Shown one piece after another: positions 13,855 through 25,509 of a DNA stretch of 64,000 nt. The number at the start of each line of letters is the position of its first letter. Within the stretch, counting starts at the first letter, position 1. Where the stretch lies: positions 9,632,682 through 9,696,681 of the forward strand of contig JAQFVV010012398.1 in assembly GCA_028023455.1 (NCBI GenBank). The letters are read 5' to 3'. The position numbers and the translations under genes were made by a program. The notes below the pieces were generated by a model that saw nothing but the letters and a program-made list of their open reading frames with translations, had not been told where the DNA came from and did no database searches. The DNA is from Epiperipatus broadwayi. Lineage: Eukaryota; Onychophora; Udeonychophora; Euonychophora; Peripatidae.

Positions 13855-16632
13855 ATGCTCATCATTATTAGTGAATAGTGAATATTCAGTCACTTCAAAT
13901 AAATTGTCTGGGTTCATTGAATAGCCTATATATAATGTAACAGTATGGAAAGTGGCCCCACAAGTTGGACAATTATGACTGTATAAAAATATGGGTTGAT
14001 AAGAGAGAACTAAGACTACAATGTCCAACAATTGGGTCACCATTTGTAACAGTACACCATATTAGGGTTGAATTATAAAAAGATAGGTACCATCATTATC
14101 CCCAAATAAACAAAATACAAAAAGAATAAGCATGAGAGATCAGCACACAACTAACAAAAGCAATAATAATCATTTCACAATAATAAAAATAAATCAGCAA
14201 TCAATCTTATGACTGTATTTGAAAGTGATCCATCATAATAGACACTTTATTTAGTCACTGCCAAACCTAGGGCAGGAATACAAACAAAGTACTACTACAT
14301 CAAAATATAAGTCAAATAATGCTGATATACTGTTCAATTACAAATTAAATTTCTAAAGAAGTAATAAATAAAATAAAATGTAATGCATGAACTTTAAAGA
14401 ATATCCTTTGAACTAACCAGGATCATCATTATCTGGATAATCATAACAACATCTGAATAAACATTACACTAGATAAAAATCCCTACTCCATATAACTTAT
14501 GCACAAATCTAGCTCAGGAAGCAAGACCTCTATAAACTATTACTGACAGCAAGAGATAAATAAATAAATAAATAAAGCAGCTTATCATAAATCACACAAT
14601 ATATACATAGTTTTATTGGGATCATTTAAAAGAAATCCTACAACAGTAAGCTGTAATGAAATAAAGTTATACATACTGCAATTTAGGAAACAAAAAATGG
14701 AAAGAATAAAAAATTAAAATTAAAAAAAAAAATTTAAAACAATTATTTAATAACTAATTGATTAACCATAAATAAATAAAATGGAAAGATAGCATGCAAT
14801 TTTAAACATTCATTTCATCAAAAATAAATATTTTCATAAAAATTATAATCAGTTTATTTCTATTCACAAATAAACTTTTAATTAATTGAGTTATTTCTTT
14901 AAAATAAGCAAGAGTTGGAAAAACATTTACCAAAATCAAAAATAACAATCTTTGATTTAGTCTAATTAACCTTTGTTAAGTTTTTACGAGAAAAAATGAA
15001 TGAAAAAAAAAATGTTTCCAAAAAAAAAAAAAGAAAAAAAATTACAAAAAAATTAAATGGATTTAAAAAAAAAGTTTCATAATTAGAAAACATTAACTTA
15101 ATGAAAATATTTAAAATTATCAATTCTTACAAAAAAAATTATTATATTTATATAAAATCAAATCTTTTTTCCTAACTACTAAAAATACAATGTGCTCACA
15201 CAAAAAATACCATTAACCATGGTTTTAATTATTTCTGTGCAGTCCTTCCTAATTGTAATTTTCAGTTTTTCTAATTAAGTTTCTTTTTGAAGGCTTCTAG
15301 ACATGTATGTGCATGTTTAATTTGTCATTTAGTTTGGTTTATAGTAATTTTAGTTTTAAAAAATCACAAATTTGATCCATATTTTTTTCCACTAAAATTT
15401 CCTGGTGAAACTAACACAAAGATTCATGCTTTTGGTTGAAGACAAGGTTGTAAATTACTTTAGAGGGTAACTTCTCTACATTTTTATTCCAGTCAAAGCA
15501 GGTTACATGAAAGAAAAAATGTATAGCTTTTAGCTGAATTTAACACATAATTTTCATTGTAAAACCATTTTAATAACTAAACTCATAGTATGCTAAAAGT
15601 TTGATTAAAATTTCTGCTATTCTATGCAATACCTTGCTTAAGATTCCTGCTATACTATTTAAGAGCTTGTTAAGACTTTTTTCTTTATCAGCTGGATTAA
15701 CATTTGACAACTCTCTGTATTCCTACTGTCTTTTTAGACTTGACTGTTATTTCTTCAATAGCTAAGTTAGGAATATCCATTACTTACCAGATATTTGGGT
15801 CTTCTGACTTATTCACACCATTATTTTTTTCTAGAAAAATATTGCCTAAAAGCCAATCACAATCTGTATTTAACCTGATAATTTTTATAACAACCAATCA
15901 GATAAATTTTTACACATATAATTAATTGTTCAGCTATTTCCATCTTTAATTGTAGACATTGAAAAGCAAATCAAGAAATTAAATTAACACCATATAATTC
16001 TGGGCATTTCTTTCTAATTAAAATTTTTCTTTTAAATAAAAAAAACAAGATAATCTGTTGATTTCACTGATGTGATTTTTTGTAATGAAGAAAGATAAAC
16101 ATAAGAAAACAGCTCTAAGTAAAAATAAAATTTACCAAAAGTATTAAAATCTTTTTTTTTTCCACAAAAATATTCTTAAACATAAAACTTTATCCCTCTT
16201 AAAAGGTTAAAATTAAATATTAAATACCTTAGTAAAAAGAGAAAATTTTTTCATCTTGGTACACTTTTTGTTAAAAAAAATTAAAAGCAACTGATAAAAA
16301 AATAAAATTATTAAAGAGAGAGAATAAAGAAATTATTTATATGATTTATATTTTTCTCTTTCTTCTACTAACATTTACAATTAAAATAGGCACATTATAA
16401 TAAAAAAAATGGTTTCACAATTATTACAAAAATTGTCTAGAATGTTACTACTATCACAAGGGAATGAAAATAAAATATTTAACTAATTTCAGATCCTTTA
16501 TTATTATAAAAAAATATGCATGCAAAAATTAAATGCTATTTTCCCTATCAATAAAATAACTCTGAATTAAACCTGAGGAAGATGCCAATTTATTTAATCA
16601 TTTTTAATGCAGCTATGTAGGCAACTGGTTAC
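13855..16632. repeat. Copy 1 of a ~2.8 kb direct duplication (partner 19425-22296)
   Basis: This block aligns colinearly with 19425-22296. Shared landmarks in order: 'cccaacaagttg'/'ccccacaagttgg', 'gtaatagtacacca', 'ccatcattatcccca', 'gaaataagcatgag', 'tttcatcaaaaataaatattttcataaaaatt', 'ttaagtttttagg', 'ctctacatttttattccagt', 'gcctaaaagccaatcacaatctg' and 'tttttaatgcagctat'. Many substitutions and small indels separate the copies, so the duplication is old. The minus strand near the left end carries a 67-codon frame (13840-14043) equivalent to part of the longer frame in copy 2. It contains CPTCGATFH but no family I recognise. No terminal inverted or long terminal repeats were found. Confidence 0.75.
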
Positions 16633-16779
16633 TTTACCCTGGGCTTACATTGGAAATGAAACTGAGTTGAACCTTTTTCTTAATATTTTAGTTTGACTGA
16701 TGCAATTTCCATTTTATTACAATAAAAATTTATATTAGTTACACCCAATAAGCTAAGATATTTGAGTAGTTTTTTTACT

Positions 16780-18060
16780 TTAGTTGGATTAAGATGGATG
16801 GTGAACTAGTATTAATTTTCCCATCCAAGCCAACTCCCTTGGTTTAACTTCATTCTTTCTTTGGACAATCCTATCTTTAAACTACTTTTATCTCTCATTT
16901 TTTGGAAACTCCCTATACTGAAAATTGAAAGAGCCAAAATCTCTTTGTACTCTTTCATGGATTTGTTGTGTCAACACTTCTACTATTCAATCAATATGAC
17001 TTTTGTCATCATATGTAATAATCAGATTTACCTTATTTGATAAGTAATACTTAAATTTTATTTGTTCACTTAACACAGAACCAGCAGTCAAGACATTAAA
17101 TTGAAATATCTGGCCTTGAAAAACTGAGTATAAGTCTTTCTCATATCTATTCTGTATAAATCTATTGATAACTATCCTCTACTTTTTTGATTGCTTGTAA
17201 TTTTTGGACTCATTTCAGTTCCTTTTTTATATTTTTTCAACTTTTGATTTATCATGTCCATAAACGTTTGTTCATTTTCAATATATTGTCACATTGTTTC
17301 AGTGCTTGTTATCATTTGGTCTTCATTTACCCCATTTTCACTATCTACAATTACATTTATTACACTAAACAATCTATTAAATTCTTTTCCACCAGGACAC
17401 TTTATATTACTTCCCACTTTTTGTTCATCACATTTTTTCCATTTATGTTTTTATTTAATTGATCATCAGTAGCAATAACATCAACATCATTACTAGTGGT
17501 TTTAACATCCATGTTATATTCATTTATAGCAATTATATCAATATTTTTCATATTTTCCTCACTTATTTGAGTTACAATGTCACTATCTTCCTGAACACTT
17601 TGGCTCATTCTTTTATTCTTAACTTTCTCTATGACTTGGACAATTCAGTTGGTGATTTGATTTAGATATATTTTTTACTACTTTAATCAATTCCATCTTT
17701 ATTTTCTCTAACAGAATTTGACTTTCTTCTGTTGTTTTGGTATTTTGTTGTTTTTATTGTCCTCTTCTTTTTATTGATCTCCCATTTTATTATCCTCTTC
17801 TCTTTATTGAGACATTTGTTTAAACATTTCTTCTATTCTTTTTTGACTTTCTTCATATTTTTTACTTTCTTCCCATCTTTCTTTACAGTCCATAAACCAT
17901 CTGTACTAACTAAACTGACATGGTCATATTCTTCATTTTTTGTAATCTTTCAGTTGATTGCTGATCTTTTTCATGATCATATTCTACTTCCACCTTTTTC
18001 AATTTTTCTCTTGTCAGCATATGTTTCTATTGTAGAACTTTAAATCTTCAAGAAAAACTG
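16780..18060 (-). pseudogene. Degenerate minus-strand coding fossil, gag/ORF1-like
   Basis: The minus strand shows discontinuous coding-like segments: a Lys/Glu-rich coiled-coil part (about 18020-17680), then MSQSVQEDSDIVTQISEENM (17608 downward), then a folded-looking part including NVLTAGSVLSEQIKFKYYLS and LTQQIHERVQRDFGSFNFQY (about 17090-16890). Frameshifts and stops separate them. A coiled coil followed by a globular domain fits a retroelement ORF1/gag, and composition is similar to the 10.3-11.4 kb fossil. I could not match it to a named family. The Phe/Ile-rich plus-strand frames here are antisense shadows. Confidence 0.35.
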
Positions 18061-18168
18061 TGATAAATTATTTTTACACAAGAAATACAATTATAAACTT
18101 AATATTAAATATTATAAGCTTAACATCACCTCCTCTTCCATGCATCCACATTTCATCTTATATAACAC

Positions 18169-18548
18169 TCATCATCAACCATTAACAATCCACTGCAGGA
18201 TGAAGGTCTCTCCAAGTTCAATCCATCTCAAATCTTTAGCTTCTTTTCTCCACATCACCCCTGCACACTTTATTTCATCTATCCATCTCACATGTTGTCT
18301 CTTTCTGGGTCTTTTACAATCTCTTGGAATCTAGTTTAAGATTTCAATCTGATAACTCCTGCAACATTTCCTGCAGGTCTAAAGTATTATTTGTAAAAAC
18401 AACTACATCATCTGCAAAATCTAAATGACTTAAATAATCTCAATTTACTTTCACTCCTTTAGCTTCCCATTTAAATTCACAAAATACTTCTTGCAGCACT
18501 GCTTTAAAAAGTTTTGAAGATATGGAGTCACCCTGTCCTACATAACAC
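18169..18548 (-). pseudogene. RTE-type LINE fragment with internal deletion
   Basis: A minus-strand copy of the RTE element seen at 62.9-64 kb. It starts at the same 3' end ('catcatcaaccatt', 'ccactgcaggatgaaggtctc') and covers the C-terminal DNA-binding-like region. Near 18341-18350 it jumps directly to the reverse transcriptase region ('ctgataactcctgcaacatttcctg', 'tcatctgcaaaatctaaatgac'), ending near 'gatatggagtcaccc'. Against the 63 kb copy about 510 bp are missing (equivalent to about 63126-63639), joined at a short 'tttca' match. It is not functional. Confidence 0.85.
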
Positions 18549-18559
18549 TGCTACTATAT

Positions 18560-19290
18560 AATTATTACCCCTAGTCTGTTTTTCTTTAAACCATTTATTG
18601 TCTCAATATCTGGTTTTATTTCATTAATTTATTTCCCCTACTTTATTCTCCAATTTAATCCCATTCATGTGTGAGTGACTGATTTCTGTTTCCCTAATAT
18701 TTTTATTATAAGTACATATGCATGTACAAAAACAAGTTCATGCCATTTATCAAAAACTTTTTTAGAGATCTGATGAGAATGTGACAGCAGAGAAATGTAT
18801 AGTGACCTGAAATCCTGGGATAGATACAGAATCTGGTCACTGGACTATAAGTGTTAACAATGCAGCATAATTTAGACACTATAAGCGGCTACAACATAAA
18901 ATAATGCTAAAATTTTTGCAAAGCTCTGCTACTTTGAGTCTTAGGGGCTGGAATATACAGAACTATGCCTTGCTCCTATTCTTGGAGACTTAGAGGCTAG
19001 AGATTGCAGCAGGACCCTGTTAACTGGACCATGATAAACAATAAAAAAATATGAAAATCTAAAATAAGGTTGGAATAACACCTGAGAAAGAACACTCCAT
19101 GGAGTTTCATAAAAACATGCATCCTCAAGCCAACAATAATCACCCTTCATCCATCATCAATACTGAAAGTACATTATACTAAACAAATTTCAATAGCCAA
19201 AAACTCAATTCAATCTTCAAAATCACACTTTAATTTTCTGTTCAACTTTAAATGTGAACTCATTAAATAAAGACTAATACTTCTACTTTA
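18560..19290. other. Unassigned sequence, partly GC-richer
   Basis: 18770-19160 has more balanced composition than its surroundings but no recognisable motif. The minus frame at 18941-19150 is short and has no splice context. Possibly an old element remnant. Confidence 0.35.
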
Positions 19291-19424
19291 TAATCAAATT
19301 ATAACAATGATCCTCTACACTCATCACATTTCACAGTAATATGCTTTAATTCTGCATAAAAATACTGAATTTTGTTTTTTAAGTGTATTTCTGAGATGTA
19401 AGTTTTGTGGTCACTGACCACCAG

Positions 19425-22296
19425 AACTTGATCATCATTGATATTATAGTTAAGTGCCAATTGTGACAGTAAAGAAATAGTGGCCCAACAAGTTGAATAA
19501 CAATTGTAACTGTACAGAAAATAGAGGTCAAGAAGAAAGAATCTGAAGTTATAAAGTATTACAATTTGGGAGCCATTTGTAATAGTACACCACATTAGAG
19601 TTGAATTACAAGATGGGAAACCATCATTATCCCCAGACAAACAAAATATATAATTAAATATAAAAGAAATAAGCATGAGAAATCAGAACAGAACTAATTA
19701 TATGTTGACCAGCATTATACAAAAACAATAATAATCATTCATTATCATGAATGATCGATAATAAAAATAAATCAGTAGTCAATCTTGTGACTGGATTTGA
19801 AAGTGGTCCACTATAGACCAGGCTAATTATTTAGCCATTGCAAATCTAGGACAGAAATACAAAATAATTATCTGGATACACAAATTTAAGTGCTACTCCA
19901 ACAAAATACAACAATGCCCAAATAATGCTGAGATACTGAAAACAATCTGGCCATCATCAGTGCTCTGGTGACTTAGTACCATTAATGTACTGGTCAATTA
20001 CAAACTAAATTTCAAATGAGAAGTAATAAATATCATGAAATGTAGGGCATGAACATTAAAAGATAACCTTTTTGCAATAACCCAGATCATCATCTGGATG
20101 TGAAGCCCCTACTCCATATAACTGTTATGCACAAATATAACTCAGGAAGCTAGATCTCTATAAATATTACTGTGAACAATAAATAAATAAATAAAGCATC
20201 TTATTATAAATCACCTAAAAATAATTCCTATATTTACTCTACTATAAGCAAATAGTTTTATTAGGATCATTTTGAAAAATCCAAACACCTAACTGTCATG
20301 AAATAAAATCACCAAACACTGAAATTTATGAAACAGGAATTGGATAGAATAAAGAAATTAAAACCAAAAATATTTTTAAAAACAATTATTTAATAACTAA
20401 CTGATTCACAATAAACAAAAAAATGGCAATATAGTATGAAATTTTAAACATTCATTTCATCAAAAATAAATATTTTCATAAAAATTATAATCTATCAGTT
20501 GATTTTTGTTTCTAAATTAACTTTTTCTTAAAAATAACTATAAATCCAACATTTTCAAAATCAAAGATAACAATCTTTGATTTAGATCAATTAACTTTTT
20601 GTTAAGTTTTTAGGAGGGAAAATGAGTGAAAAGAGGAAAACATGTTTAAAAAAAAAATTACATTTTCTAAAAATTATTTCATAAGTTTGAAGAGAAAATT
20701 GACTGGATTTTTTAAAAAAGGTGCACAATTTGAAAACATTAACTTAATGAAAATATTTAAATTATCAATTCTTACAAAAAAATTATTTTTATACTAAAAA
20801 TATCTTTTTTTTCCTATTATTAAAAATACAGTGTGTGCACAAAATATATTTAACCATGTTTTTATTTTTTTCTGTGGCATCCTTCACAATCATAATTTAC
20901 AATTTTTCCAATTAAGTTCCTCCTTGCTAGAGATGTACATTTATGGTTAATTTGTTAGTTTCCTGAATTGTAATAATTCCAGGTTTAAACAATTGCAAAT
21001 TTCATTTATTTATTTCCACTAAAATTTCCAAATGAGATGAACATAGAGATTCATGCTTTTATTTAAAGACAAGGTTGCAGATTACTTTAGGGGCTAAGTT
21101 CTCTACATTTTTATTCCAGTGAAGGCAGGTTACATAGAGGAAGATGATGTCTAGCTTTTAGCTGAATTTAGCACATAGTTTTCATTGTAAACATTTTATG
21201 ACTAAACTCATAGTATGTTAAAAGCTTGATTAAAACTTCTTTTATTCTATGCATTAGCTTGATTGAGATTCTTGCTGTACTATTTAACAGCTTGTTAAAA
21301 GACTTCTGCTTCTTTCTTGTTTATCAGCAGGATTAACAGTTGACTGCTCCCTTCTACTGTCTTTTCAGCAGCTGTATTAATACTCAACTGCTCTCTCTTC
21401 AACAGTTAAGTTAGGAATATCTACTTCTTACCAGTCACTTGAGTATATTGACTTATTCACACTCCCATTATTTTTTCTAGAATAATTTTGCCTAAAAGCC
21501 AATCACAATCTGCCTCTAACCTGATAATTTTTATAAAAACCAATTAGGCAAATTTTCACACTTACAATTGTTCAGATATTTCCCTCCTTAATCATAGACA
21601 TTGAAAAACATATCAAGAACTTAAATTAACATCATAGAATTCTTGGCATTTCTTTCTAATTAAAACAATTTTCTTCCAAAAAGAAAAACAAGATAATCAG
21701 TTAATTACACTGATTTGATTTTTTGTAATGAAGAGAGGTAAAAAGAAAAGAAAAACAACAATTCTAATTGAAAATATAATTTAGAAAAGTATTAAAATCT
21801 TATTTTGTTTTTTTCTTTTAAAAAATACTATTAAACTTAAAACTTTATCTCTCTTAAAAGGTTACAATTAAATATTAAACAATTTACTAAAAAGAACTTT
21901 TTTTTTTTTTCTCTTGGTACATTTTTTAAAAAAAAATTAAAAGCAACTGGTAATCAAATAAAATTATTGAAGAAAAAGAACCAAAGAAATTACTTATATG
22001 ATTTTATGCTTTTTTCTCTCTTCTACCAACATTTACAACACATTAAAATATGCATATGATATTTTAAAAAAAGGTTTGACAATTATTAAAAAAATTGTTT
22101 AGCATGTTCCTATAATTGTGTGGGAAGGAAAACAAAATATTTAACTATTTTCAGACTCATTATTATTATAACAAATATGCATGGGAAAATTAAATACTAT
22201 TTTCTCTATTAATTAAATAACCCTAAACTAAACCCGAGGAACATGCTGCCAACTTATCTAATTATTTTTAATGCAGCTATATAGTCAAATCATTAC
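19425..22296. repeat. Copy 2 of the ~2.8 kb direct duplication
   Basis: Partner of 13855-16632. Similarity begins near the minus-strand frame 19299-19676 (125 codons) and ends at 'ttttaatgcagctatatag'. The frame contains GDNDGFPSCNSTLMWCTITN and SYNCYSTCWATISLLSQLAL, and is longer here than in copy 1, where the homologous stretch is broken. That frame has balanced residues and cysteines, so it may be a fragment of a decayed gene carried inside the repeat, but I do not recognise it. An exon is possible because a pyrimidine-rich stretch precedes it on the minus strand. Confidence 0.75.
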
Positions 22297-24655
22297 ATTA
22301 TCATTCTAAATGTTGAATAAATGATCAATAATAGAATGAATCCACCTATTTCTGGAGCTTTTGATATATATTAGCCTATCTTTGCCAAAATTGGTAAAAA
22401 TTCAGAGTGAAAATAATTTATTAGCCAGATGGAATATGACAAAAAAATAATTATTAGACTAATAATGAACTAGACAAGGATCAAGGTAGAATATCTCTTT
22501 TAACAACCTTGTTTTTAATAATTAAGTATAATTTAATAAATGTAAAAAAATTAAGACAGATTAATGTATATGTAATTTAAAAGAGAAAACCAATCTCCAT
22601 AAACCTAAGATCTACTGAAGAAAATGTTAAAAGGCAGCATAGAAAAATACCAAATAACCTGACTAAAGAAGTAGTGATTTACATGGATATATTTATGCCT
22701 CAAGAATTGTTTTATATAGTTATTAAAAAAAATCTTTGACTTTTTAATCTAGACTCATATTTTCATTCATTTTTCTTTTTTAAAACTAATATGGACCTAC
22801 TACTTATTTATGCATCACTGCTAATTATTGATGAATGAAATATGTATACCATGAAATATGTTTGTATACTTATAAGGGTGCATTTAAAAACACTTTCAAA
22901 AGAAAAAAATATCTTCTGCATGTATTTTATTAACATTATATGCAATAAGAACATGTGCTTTTTACAACTTCTACCAATTAACACTTTATCACTTGAGAAA
23001 ATACGAATCCACATCCTTATTTTGATATTCATCATAAAATATCTCAAAACCTAAACGTTTATATTTAATTGTATATATATAAAATGAAAATAAATATTCT
23101 AATATACTTCTATACTCTCAGATTTATATTTTATATAAAAGTATAAATGTTAACCTCTCAAATCTAACTTGAGTAAAAAGGAAATAATTATAACCACTTG
23201 CTTATCAATTATATAATAACTAATTGTTAAACTAATATATTATTATTATTACAATTTGAATTAAATTTCCTGCTCTCTCTTCTTTAATACCACCCATTTT
23301 AAATAAATTCATTAATGATTACTGGTAATCATTTATTAGCATTCATCATATTATTCCGAGTCCAGATATAAACTTTAAATTCAGTTAAAGAGTAATATAT
23401 CTATTGTTGTTATTGTTATCATGGATCATGAACATTATTATTATTACAGGTGTCTTTATCCATATGTATTGTAAATTTGTGGTGGAATAAAAGCTTCAAA
23501 TTTACCTAATATTATTATATACATTCTTATACTCGCATACTTAAAAATAATGGAAAAAAAAGAAAAATGCATAAATCTATATCAATAATTACAATGATAA
23601 TTTTTCATTTTCATACATGCTTATATAGAATTACAACATATATTGTAACGAATCTAATACATATATAATAAAGCCAGTACATCATTAAAATACATAAATA
23701 TGAGATTCTAAATTAAGGAGTATCAAGAGGATGGTAAATAACTGGCAAACTACTATCAGCAGTGATCTAAATACACCACTAGCTTGATCTCAGTACTTTT
23801 ATACATATATATTTAATATTTGTTTTTAAGTAAATAATAAGCCTGCAGTTTATCTAATGATAATTATGCAAAAATTCAAGTAAATTTACAAATCAAATGA
23901 ATTTTTCCCAGCCTTTCTTTTACTTGCGATGTATTAAAGATTTAATAAAGTAATTTTGCACGTGAAAAAAAAACAAACATTTATCAGAATATATTAGCTT
24001 ATAATATATTTTTTAAAATATAATTAATAAATCACTTTATTTTAAACTAAAGTGAAATATATTAAAATATTATTAATAATTTTTATAAAATGTAGCCATT
24101 AAAATAAACTTTATTATGAATTGATATTTTTTTTTTCGATTAATCAAAAATAAAAATATTAATAATGAAAAAAGGTTACATTATTTTAATATAGAATAAA
24201 ATTCTGTAAAATGAAAATTTGTATCTATACATTTGTAAAAATACATTATATATATATATAAAAAAAAAACACTTGTGAATATATAGACACACTGACACAT
24301 TTAACATATATACGGTAATATGTTATCTGATCTGATATACTATTTTTTTTTCTTTTTCTTGCAGGCATTTTCCTAGAATTGTTTCTTATATATATATATT
24401 TGTACAGCCTTTTCTTTAAATGTAGTTAAATGAATATTTAATTTTATGGGGCTTAATTTTAAAACAATATATAAATACATGTGTATTTCAGAATACTTCT
24501 AAATATGCGTTTGCATTATTATTATCGGTTAAAAGGATATCACGTGAAAGTCTTACAATTTTCTGTCTCTATACAAATTATAATTAACATTAACAATTTC
24601 CAAAACTGCTTTAATACATTTTTCTTTTAAATTTTAGATTATTTAAAACTCATTC
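22297..24655. other. Unassigned AT-rich DNA
   Basis: Low-GC sequence. The two overlapping opposite frames at 22808-23054 are antisense shadows of one another. No exon or element was recognised. The HMG-box exon expected downstream of the HBP1-like exon was looked for on the minus strand and not seen. Confidence 0.45.
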
Positions 24656-25243
24656 CATCTATAATATTTTATTCCGATAATTTTTTTTTCTCGAAAAAGT
24701 TAAAATCATTACATATATATTAATATTAGTAATAGCAATAATAATAATGATAAGAGAGGTCGAATCAAGAACTAAAAAATCTTGAATACAAAAAACAATA
24801 GTATTAATTTGGAATTGGATGGAATTGTTTCTGCTCAGTCTACGATTGTGACGCTTGAACCTCCAGTCACGTAATCTGCGAGAAATAGACCATACAGTTA
24901 TATAACGAAAACTAGTATTGGAGTTTACAAGTTTTTTAAAATTTATTTTAATCAATTATTGTATTTATAAAAATTATAAACTGATTTTATAATATATATG
25001 CCTGTGAGTGCAATAAAGCAAGAGATGGACCTATAATATATAGATAATAAATATCATTAAATGAATACATTATATATTTAAATATCTGTACATACACATA
25101 CATTTTATTTAATGTTCATTATTTTTTATATATTTTACTAAATCTATATAAATAATAACATATGTGCAGTGATACAATATTTTTATCTAAAATATTATTA
25201 ATTCAATTGATGAGATAAAACGATTAAGATTTTAATAAAATAC

Positions 25244-25382
25244 CTTTTGAATGTGTCAAAAATATCAGCAGTAAAGATTGCGTCAGGATGGCTGGGCGGT
25301 AAGCAAATATCATTTATTTCTAATTCTCTACATGGTATGCCATAATGTTCAACTGTAAGAGAAGGGTAGAAAGATGACCACC
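25244..25382 (-). CDS. HBP1: HBP1-like internal exon: C-terminal half of the AXH domain
   Basis: This is a 139-bp exon on the minus strand. It is preceded by a pyrimidine-rich acceptor (...cctttatttttag) and followed by a donor (AAAAG|gtatttt). It opens in phase 1 and closes in phase 2. It encodes about 46 residues, starting WSSFYPSLTVEHYGIPCREL and containing DICLPPSHPDAI and FDTFK. This pattern is the second half of the AXH domain of HBP1, where WSSFYPSLTV, HGIPC, DVCLPPGHPDAI and FDTFK occur in the same order. HBP1 is a nuclear HMG-box transcription factor that represses cell-cycle and Wnt target genes; its AXH domain mediates protein contacts such as with mSin3. The exon is intact, with no stop or frameshift. 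The first half of AXH and the HMG box were not found, so most of the gene lies in unrecognised exons or outside the window. The AXH of ataxin-1 is a poorer match. Confidence 0.85.
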
Positions 25383-25509
25383 CTAAAAATAAAGGTGAAA
25401 AAGCTATTAGAAAAAACAAACAATTTTTAAAAAAAAAAACAACTAGGTGACTAAATAATGATAAATAAATTTTAAAACAAAATCTCTTAAATACAGTATA
25501 CATTTACGA

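Noticed and set aside
17187-18043. Phe/Leu/Ile-rich plus frames resembling membrane proteins
   Set aside because: Antisense of the Lys/Glu-rich minus-strand fossil; hydrophobicity comes from T-rich complement.
22808-23054. Opposing 79- and 70-codon frames
   Set aside because: Mutual antisense frames with low-complexity hydrophobic content and no splice or family signal.
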